Source: Archilochus colubris
Lineage: Eukaryota; Chordata; Aves; Apodiformes; Trochilidae
Length of the DNA stretch: 64,000 bases
Assembly: GCA_023079485.1 (NCBI GenBank)
Contig: CM041101.1
Span: 8,513,501 to 8,577,500, forward strand
Direction: 5' to 3'
The notes under the pieces were generated by a model. That model was not told where the DNA came from. It saw only the letters and a program-made list of their open reading frames with translations, and made no database searches. A program made the position numbers and the translations under genes. Shown here piece by piece: positions 50,501-59,500 of this stretch (position 1 is its first letter; each line of letters opens with the position of its first letter).

Positions 50501-53500
50501 TGACTTTTGAAGAGAATTGACACACTTCTCTCACATCTAAGAACAGGATAAAATACACACCTGCAGATGGAAGTGGTCAGCTTTGTGCTGTAAAAAGTTT
50601 AAGGTCCTTTCAGCAATATTTTCCATTTATCCTTTATTCTTCTCTTGGAGATTTTCTTTATTTTTTTTGCTGGGTCTGAGGACTTGCACAGCTAATTCAG
50701 ATGCCTGAGGCTTGATCCCAGTATTTGACAGTTAACATCTTGCCCAGAGTATGAGCTACTGTCAAAGGCTGCTTCCCTGCATTGCCCTGTCAATCCTAAA
50801 TTTAGCAATTTCCTTATTTTATTGCCCTATAAACTCTGGATTAACCCCAACAGGTCATTTTATTTGGGGCTTGCAGAAGTAGTCAACTTCCTTGCCCATA
50901 TTAAGCTCCTCAGAGATAGCATCAAATATTGTTTAATTGAGTTTGTGAACGATGTGACAGTGATTTCCCATCACTCTTGATCACTTTTAATTGAACCCTT
51001 CCAGCCCCCCAGCTCGGGGCAAACGGGCTGCTTCTCCTTGCACAGCTCCCAAACCCAGTGTGCTTACTAAAAAGAACAAAAAAACCCAAAAAGCAAAAAA
51101 ACAAAAAAAACAAAAAAAAAAAAGAAAACAAACAAAAAAACCCAAACACCCCCCCCCAAAAAAACCCCCAAAACAACCAGAACCCAAACGCAAAACACCC
51201 CAAACCCAGTCCTCAACGCAAACAGGGAGGCGGCAGCGGGTTCGTTTCCATGCAATAAGCCACGGGTTTGTTCGCGGTGCAGGAGCCGGGACCGGAACCA
51301 GAACCGGGACCGAGCCGCTCCCCACGAGGGCACCGAGTGCCCCCGGCCCCGCGTTGGCCACGCCCACACCCCGATGGCCACGCCCACGTCCAATTAACCA
51401 CGCCCCTTGGTCCCGCCCCCGCCGCCGTGTGTTGTTCTCCAGCGCCACCTCCTGGTCGCGCAGCGCAGCGCAGGGCGCGGCAGCCGATCCCGCCGGGACT
51501 CCCGCCCGCGGAAATCCACGGACACCACGGATTCCGCCCCGTCCCCGTTATCCACGGACACCGCCGGGATCACCCCGGGCACCCGAGGGCGGCACCGACT
51601 CTCAGGTTTGGGAAGCAAAAGGTGAAAAGGGCCCATGAAGAAGTCAAGCGACAAATAGCGGCGTTTCCCGTGCTGGGGGGGGGGCACCGAGAGCACCGAA
51701 GGGGAAAGGCGGAGGATGGAAGCTCCACTCGCGCCTTTTCCACGCGGGGCACTGCGGAGAATGGGTCCCTACCACAACCGGAGACGTTATTTTACTATGA
51801 TTTAGTCCTACGATAAAATATTTAATCCCCACATTTAATGTAGTTTTGTTTCTTCGGATGTGTTAGAACCTGGTGGGGTTTTTTGGAGGGTTTTAGTCAT
51901 TTGGAACAGGAGTTGGCTGTATTAACGAGGGAGCAATGAGATTTTTAAAGCAGGCACAATCCCCAGTCAGTTGCCAGGTGATAAATGCAGACCTGAACAG
52001 TTCTCAGAGCAGAGCATCCTTCTCCTCACAGCCAGCATCTGAGCCAGGAATCTGCAGCTGATCACAGCTGGGGAATAGATAATATTCCAGCCCCTTTCCC
52101 TGCTTTCCCTGCTACTGGCATCTTCACATTTAGCTATGGAAATTCAGTCCAAATTGAGGATCCAACATACAGACACAAAAAGCTTTTTTCCCCTAAAAAC
52201 AGACTCTGCAATGAGCATTTTCCTGAGCTACTGGGGAGCCCTGGGATGATCTGATGGGAATGACACCAAGGTCAGGATCTTCACCCCTGGCTCCCCAGCC
52301 ACACTCCCTCACTGACAGCTCCAGTTCAATTAGTTCTCCTGCCTCAGTTTACCCAGCTGCAAGACAAAAGCTCCTCAGTTACTTCTGGGGGATGTTTCTA
52401 ACCTGAGAGATGCTATACCTGGTAATGCAATGTATATTTGCACTGCTTCTTTTTACTCCTTCAGCTTCTGCAGAGAGAATTCTGCTAGAACACAGCAGCC
52501 ACCGTTCTAACCCGTGGGACACATCATTCCTACCAACCAGGTGCCTTTTCTCTGCCTTAGGAATAAGTAGTTCAGCTCTGCTGAAGAACACAGGGCTTGG
52601 ATTTGGCCAAAAAGCCCTTTTTGGCAGTGATTGTATTAAAAAACAAACAAACAAACAAACACTTTTGCTCTGATAAACATGGTGGGAAACATCTTGGCTT
52701 TCTACACCAGATAGGAGATGAGAGGAGAGGACTTCAAGGGTTTGTTGTTCCTCCCAAGTGATGCACTTTGGATCCCCAATGATGGGATCACCTGCCCAGT
52801 CCCCTTGCTGCTCCTCCTGCCACCTACCAACCACATTAAAGAGACTTTTGAGAGTGTAAAGTGGTACCCAAGAGCTATTAAATGTTTTGCATGTCCTAAG
52901 AAAAAGCCAGCTTCATACAGGAGCCTGAGTCTGTCTGTAGAACAAAAAGAGCCAAAGCCAAAATTTAATGTTCAGCTCCACAGACCTCAGGGTGCCATTC
53001 TGCAACATGCTTTTCCTTCCTATTGTCTTACCAAAATTTCTGTGATTTCCCCATCCCAAACTCCAAACAGAAAACCAAACAGAATTCAAGTCAGCTGCCC
53101 TGAGCTGCAACTTCCAGGAAAGGAAACACCACATTTCTAAGTTTCTGAACAATGATTATCAGCAACAAAGACCAAAAGAAATAGAAAATATTAATATTTA
53201 TCTTCTGCTTTGTTGGTTAAAAGCTCCTGACAAAGCTGAGGGCCTGCATGGCCAAGGACCACAGCTTCCCTTTAGATCCAGGAACTTTTGGGGCATTTTG
53301 CTGGTGCCCAGTGATTCCAGAAAGGGGACCTGGGGTACCTGATCCATTTCAGCTTCCAGCTTCTCTTATCCCCTCCCTCCTGCAAACCCAGAGAAGAGAG
53401 GAAAAGAGGTTGGGACTGAGTTTGGGTTCTCCAGAAGCAATAAAACAATCCTGATGGGGAACACTGCTGCAGAGGCAGGAGAGGAGCAGAATGTCCCTGG

Positions 53501-56500
53501 TAGGACCACAGCCCCTACCTGAATATCACAACTGCTGCAGGAAACAACTGCACGAGTCTCTGAAATAAAATCACACTTATTATTGTCTGATTGGGTCCCA
53601 GGGTTGGCTTTTTGGGATGAGTTGGGGGTTTTTTGTTGCTGTTTTGTGTTTGGTTTTTACTTATTCTTAAATGGGGAGAGCTTTAAAAATATTTGAGTTT
53701 CCCCAGTGTTAGTTCAACCCTGACCATCTGCCAGCCAGAACAGCAATTTCAATTGGTTTGTGTTGTGTAGAATCAAGAAAAATATATTCTAGATTTACAA
53801 ATCAAGGAAAAGAGGACTCTGATGTATCAGATTGTGTTGATTCAACACATAAAAAAGGTAAAATCCAGGAAAGAAGATGCCAACTTACTCCCTCTATGCT
53901 TTCATATACAACTTTCTATTCTACATCCTTGCATTTTTTTAAAAATATGGACACCTAAACCACAAATAAAAATATCTATAATTTTATTTTGTTCTCTTGA
54001 CCACCAATTTTCTCCTAGTAGGAAAAAAGACTGCTACCTATTCTCCATTAAAAAAAAAACAAACCTTTGCAGCAGTCCCAGAGGAAAAGTCAAAAGTTTG
54101 ACTTGAAAAACGGAGCTACTTCAAAAGCATTGTCAGACAGAGGTGAAGGTTTCTTAAAAATGCACACATTAAAGTGTGGTGTGTTGATAAATATCTGTGT
54201 AACTTTACAAGGTATATTTGTGGTAAAGGTGCACATATAGCTGAACATATAGAATCACTACAAAACCAACTGAAATAAAGCAGAAAATTGTTTATTAGCT
54301 ACTGTTTGGGCTCTGCGTGTGTGTGTGCATGTGTGTGGAAAAAAAAATGAAAGAAAAATGGAGTTTTTTTCAATAATAAAAAGGGAGTTGCACTGCAGGG
54401 CCCCTAAAGCTTGTGAAAAATTAAACTCGACGGATTCAAACTGTCCTATTTCCACTTCAAAAGAGAAGAGGCACTGAGCTCTTCCCAACTTATCTTCAAA
54501 CGCCCAGCACCCTAGAAAGTTTCTTTAAAAAAAATAAAGTCTCTAGTTCCCCCAAGCACTGTACCCGTTACTGTAGCTGCTGTCTCTCCCTCTTCTAATT
54601 ATACCCATGTGAGTCTATTAATCAACTTGTAAATTATTTAGAGAGCCATGCGCTGTCTTCAGCAAGTACAAACACACTGCATGCAAAGCCTTGCTGGAAA
54701 CCAACAGAGCTCCCAAAGGGTCCCTCTCCAATGTTCAGACAGCTTCCAGCTCGCCAGCACAGAGCTCTTAAAACCAAGAAATAACTCTGAGTTACCTCCT
54801 CAGATAGCGAGATTTACTCAGCCTTTCAACTCAGAAACTCTTTGCAAGTTTTTAACAAAGTGGAAGCTGCTCTATTGTCAAATCCTGGCTTCACACTCAG
54901 TGATGAGAATATTAATTTGATGTCAAAAAAAACCAAACCAAACACAAAACCCAACGAACCAAACCACCAAACGACCCAAATGCTTTCAGTGAGACTCTGA
55001 TCACAATCACCAGGGGACCCCGACTTTCAGAGGCTGCACCTAAAAGCACCCCTTTAAAACCAGTGCAATTTAAAAGAAGGGGGGAAAAATAATCTACATA
55101 TGTATGGTAAAAGGTTTTATTAGGAAACAGGAGAAATTAGGGAATTCCAGATTTTACCCCCCACATGCAGACTGCCATTGGGGACAGCTTCAGAGATTAC
55201 TGCTCAAAAAATAGAGAAAGGAAGGGGAAAAAGCAACGCAGATTGTGTGTGTTCAGTTCTAACAGGCTGCAAACAGTGCAGTGTTATCTGTCTTCCATGA
55301 ATCAGCTCTATTTAGCACCTGAATCTTCATTTTGGTGGGAAAAAAACCAACAATTACCCCTACTAATAGTTCTCCCAGCTGAAAAGCACAACCTTACAGG
55401 TTTAGGAGTGGATTTTTTTCCCTTGGTCTTCATGCTGTTTTTCTGTCATTTCATTTTTCTTGGCTTCATTTAGTGCAGCCTTGCAAGCAGATATATTAAT
55501 TACTGATCACTCCAGGCTATTTTACCATGAAAATACAGAAAACTGAACAGAGAATGGCAGGCAAATTTCTCTTCAACTGACCCATGACCCTTCCTATTTT
55601 TGTGTTGCCCTGAATGCCAAAATGCTTCTGTTTTCATTAATAAAATGCAAACAAAGGGGGGATTAAAAGAGCAGGAATGCTTTCTGCAGTTATTCTTTTC
55701 AAACCACGACAGTCACCTATGAAATGGTGAAGGAAGCTGCTGCAGATGGAGCTGGACATTAATCCAGGTCCAGAATGCAGCCCAGCCCTCAGGATTACAG
55801 CAACTGGGGACACAAACTCCCTGGTGGGGACACACATGTGCATCAATTGTCCAGACTGAGTTATTAGGAGGGGAGGAACCTGTAGAACACTCTGCCCACA
55901 GTTCAGAGGGAATCAAACTGAACAAATTCATTTAAATGTATTGTCTTGCTGCCTAGGGAAGGGCTCTGGCCACTGTGCTCACCTCTTACTCCAGATGAAA
56001 ATCTCTCAAGGCTGCCCAAGCCAATGACATGTGCTAAATTAAGCTTTATTGACCAAGATTTCACTGGAGTCTCAGACTCAAATGCTGGAAATTTTCTGCC
56101 CAGAGTATTGCTGGCAATAATTGCCCAGTATTCAGTGAAAACCACAATATCCTAAAGGAAAATTCTGACCATTTCAGGGTACTTGGCCAAAGAACAACTC
56201 CAAGTTTATGACAGGCAGCAAGCAGTCAGGGTGCTGAACTTCTCACTGAAAGCAGATTTCTGAATCTCTAGTGTGCACCAACTGTAGGCTACAATGTCCT
56301 GGGAATTAAAAATTTAATGGGCTCAAAAATAGCTTTTCTACCTTCATTAAGCAAAATAAATCACCATATGGAAAACCAAGGAGTTTCCTAAAGAAGAGGT
56401 AAGGTCTTTATGAGACAACAAACACTAGAAAATACAGAAAATGGGAATGCACTGAGTTGCCTTCTGGGGTGAATAATGGAATGTTCTGGGCTGGTTTTGA

Positions 56501-59500
56501 AAACCATGTTGTAAACATGAAGCAGGAGCAGAGGGGGAAAAAACACTACAAAGAATATTTGTGAATCCTAAAAGCAAGGAGAGCTCTGAGTTAGGCAGGC
56601 AGGACCAGGACAGAATGGAAAAGCCTCAGCAATGAGCTGGGGTTTGAGGCTCCTGAGGACACCTCAGCCCCTGCTCTGTCTGAAATACCCAAACTGTGAC
56701 CAGAAGGGAACCACAACCAGAGCAGTGCTCAGGGCAAGGGCTTTAGGAAGACAGGAGGAGTCCTTCAAGATTTTATGGCACTGGTTTCATTTTGCTGAAT
56801 AATAGTTCAGACATGGCAGGGCTGATGGATAACAGCACCTGGAGCAAGGATTCCTTGCACAAAGGAACAACCAAACTTCCTTAGTAATTAGAAATCCTGT
56901 GACAATGTTAAAGTTCTCTCTGCTTTCCCAGGTATAACACTGTCTGCTATTGACTGAGCTGGCTCTATTCAATGTGATTTTCCTGAAGCTGAAGGCAGTA
57001 ACACTGTGAGGATCTTTCCTCCATAGTAGCCTGGGTGTAACCCTGGAGCAAGACACAAGGATCCTTTGCCCATCTTTCCTCCTTGGTATAAAATGTTCTT
57101 TCATTTTCTCTCCAAGCCTCTTGTGAGGGCAGTAATGAATTCTTGTTAGTGTTTACTAATGTAAATTAATTCTTTGTTATCCCTGGGAGAGGAGGATTAG
57201 CAAAATGACAAAACTTATTATTTCTGGGACTGCTATATAACATTTATTTTTATTCAGCCCTTAATTCTGTCGTATGTCCCACCAAATAAAATCTATGTGC
57301 ATATAAGCAAAAACTAAGTGAGAATTTTTTAGCACCATGCCCAGAAATATAGTTATGATTTCCATTAATATTCAGAAGCATTGTACAGCTTTATCCCTGC
57401 ACACTATATTAAAAAAAAATTAACCTAAACCTGAAATAATTTCTGATTTAGAGGAAGAAAGGAATTACAACTTCAATTTCATTTTCCTGAAATGAAAGCA
57501 GCTCCCTTGGAGTAATGACATCCATATTTTTAGGACTGGATGAAAACCACTGTCTGTGCCATTGTTTTACTCCAGTGGGAATGCTTTTGGTATTTCCTTT
57601 AAGGGACTTTGGTGGTTAAGATGAAGTTTATAAAACAGACAAAGAGCATTTTAGCAAAGAAAGCTCCTAAAGGACTGATCTTTGAATAAATAGATCATCC
57701 AGACTCCCCTCTCAGCCATAACTGCAATTTAGAGAGGGAGGTTTTACAGTGCCTGCCCTCTGCTCTGCAGAGCTGGGAAGAAACTGAAATTACAGTATAC
57801 ATGTAGGTTCTGAAATTAATGGAAAACATGAAAAAGAGCCAGGTCCAGGGCTTGAGCTGATCTCCACATGAGCCTGGAAACAGCAGCAGCCACAGCCAGA
57901 AGTGATTGCAGAGTCCTGGGATGTGCTGGGATTAATATTTGCTGTGATTATTTGAGTTCAGTGCCCATTCTGATCAGCAGCACCTCTAAATCTGAAAAAT
58001 CCTCTCCCAGATCTCTGCTGATGTTACAAGGGAACCTCTCAGGCTGTTGAGATTCCTGGGTTTCATTCCCAGAGCTCTCCCAGTCCCAGCAACAAGGGGG
58101 CTGCCAGGGAAAATGAATGCCAAGCTACTGCATTAAGGATAAATGCAATCCACTCACTGGAGATGAAATTTAGAGTTAAAATGTTATTACCTTGGGGCTT
58201 GATAAAGTGACTGACAGAGGGACAGAACACCCAAAGGTGCAGCTGCCAAAGGGCTTTTGGAAAGGCTCAGGGAGGTTCTGAATCTCTTGGTATGGTGTCA
58301 AGGGAACTGCAGTTAATTTTAGAGGCTCATGTTTCAGATTTGGGTAATTCAACTTTGGGATTAAGCCAATGTGCAAAAGAAAAAAAGAAAAAAAAGAAAA
58401 GAAAAAGAGGGGACTCTCAAAGATTTGCACCTCCCCAAATGACTTTTCTTGCCAAAAAAAAAAGGACAATGAAGATTTCTCTTTGCTCAGGAGAGGGTTC
58501 ACTCAAAATTCCATTAATGCTGAAGCTTAACTGAGATTTCTCAATCTTCAGCAAAATTGTCTCCTTATATTTGTATCACTGGTAATCACTGAAAGTTCCT
58601 CTCCTAGGCCATTGTCATCTGGCAAAATAAACATTTTTCCACCCCAATGAAATGTAACTTATCCTTCAGTACTACAGATCTTTTCTGATTTTTTAATACT
58701 CACCACAGGCAGGGACTTATCCTTGTGCAAGACAACTCACAAACATGTAAGTTTAAGCTGCTGCCCTAAGGACCTTACAGTATTTATGATTTATCTTAAA
58801 CCACTGCAGAGCCTTCCAAAAGCAAAATATGCTCAGATATTCTTAGTGGTAGTTCCCTCCTACAACCAAAAATCCTGATAAAAATTACATGCAAAATAAA
58901 TTTAATTTTTAAGTAAAAACATTTGTGGGAAAGCAGAGGAACCTACAGAAGCATTCTGCAAGTCTGAATCTACACATAAAACCAGAGCCTTAGTGTAGCC
59001 CACTTGAAATAAAAATGGGACATGATTCTGTGTTCAAAATAATTTCAACATTTTAAAATGAGATGTGTGTTGGAATTGTGATTTTAACTCAAAGATAAAA
59101 ACATGGCAATCAAATTTTGGAGCATATAGAAAACATCTGAATTCCACAGGAAGGATGAACCTATTTGTTTTGAAGGTATCAAAGAGTGTAGAACTCTGAT
59201 TTCTGTTATGCAGCACCTCCAAACACAGGTAAGGAAAAGAATTAAGCAACTTTATTCTGCTACAACTCAACCTAGAAGCTGACAAGAAAGAAATCACTCA
59301 CAAATCATGGTTTTTTGCCATAAATTTGTAACTGCAGTGTAATGAGACAACAAGGTCCCCTACCTGGGTATCCGTTGTCAATATAAGGCTTAACAAGTTC
59401 TCCAACTTTTGTCTTGCCTGCAACAGCTTCCTTTAGCAACTGCCCACAGCAAACTGAGAGGAAGGAAGAACAAAAAAGACACAAGGTTAAATTTTAAAAA

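Larger units (their letters stand above)
46395..50990 (-). other. AK8: AK8 13-kb intron, 3' part
   Basis: No coding sequence is recognised. It holds an (ATT)n microsatellite at 47554-47591 and a (CAAT)n microsatellite at 50014-50045. A moderately AT-rich stretch at 47690-47960 has no firm feature. Confidence 0.55.
51220..51790. promoter_or_regulatory. Isolated CpG-rich island inside AK8 intron
   Basis: About 570 bp of GC- and CpG-rich DNA in an otherwise AT-rich intron. It contains a 20-bp periodic CACGCCC array (51356-51406), a CTCF-like core (51444-51455), a GGGACCGGAACC-type short repeat near 51287-51314, and a repeated ATCCACGGACACC (near 51515 and 51549). It could be an intronic promoter, an insulator or a GC-rich minisatellite. 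No frame has homology to a known protein. Confidence 0.6.
51800..54355 (-). other. AK8: AK8 13-kb intron, central part
   Basis: No gene recognised. It includes an (AAAC)n run at 52640-52661. Otherwise unremarkable. Confidence 0.55.

Noticed and set aside
51268..51816. 182-codon and overlapping 215-codon open frames in the GC-rich island
   Set aside because: Long frames on several frames at once are expected in GC-rich DNA; composition is Pro/Arg-rich and no domain is recognised.
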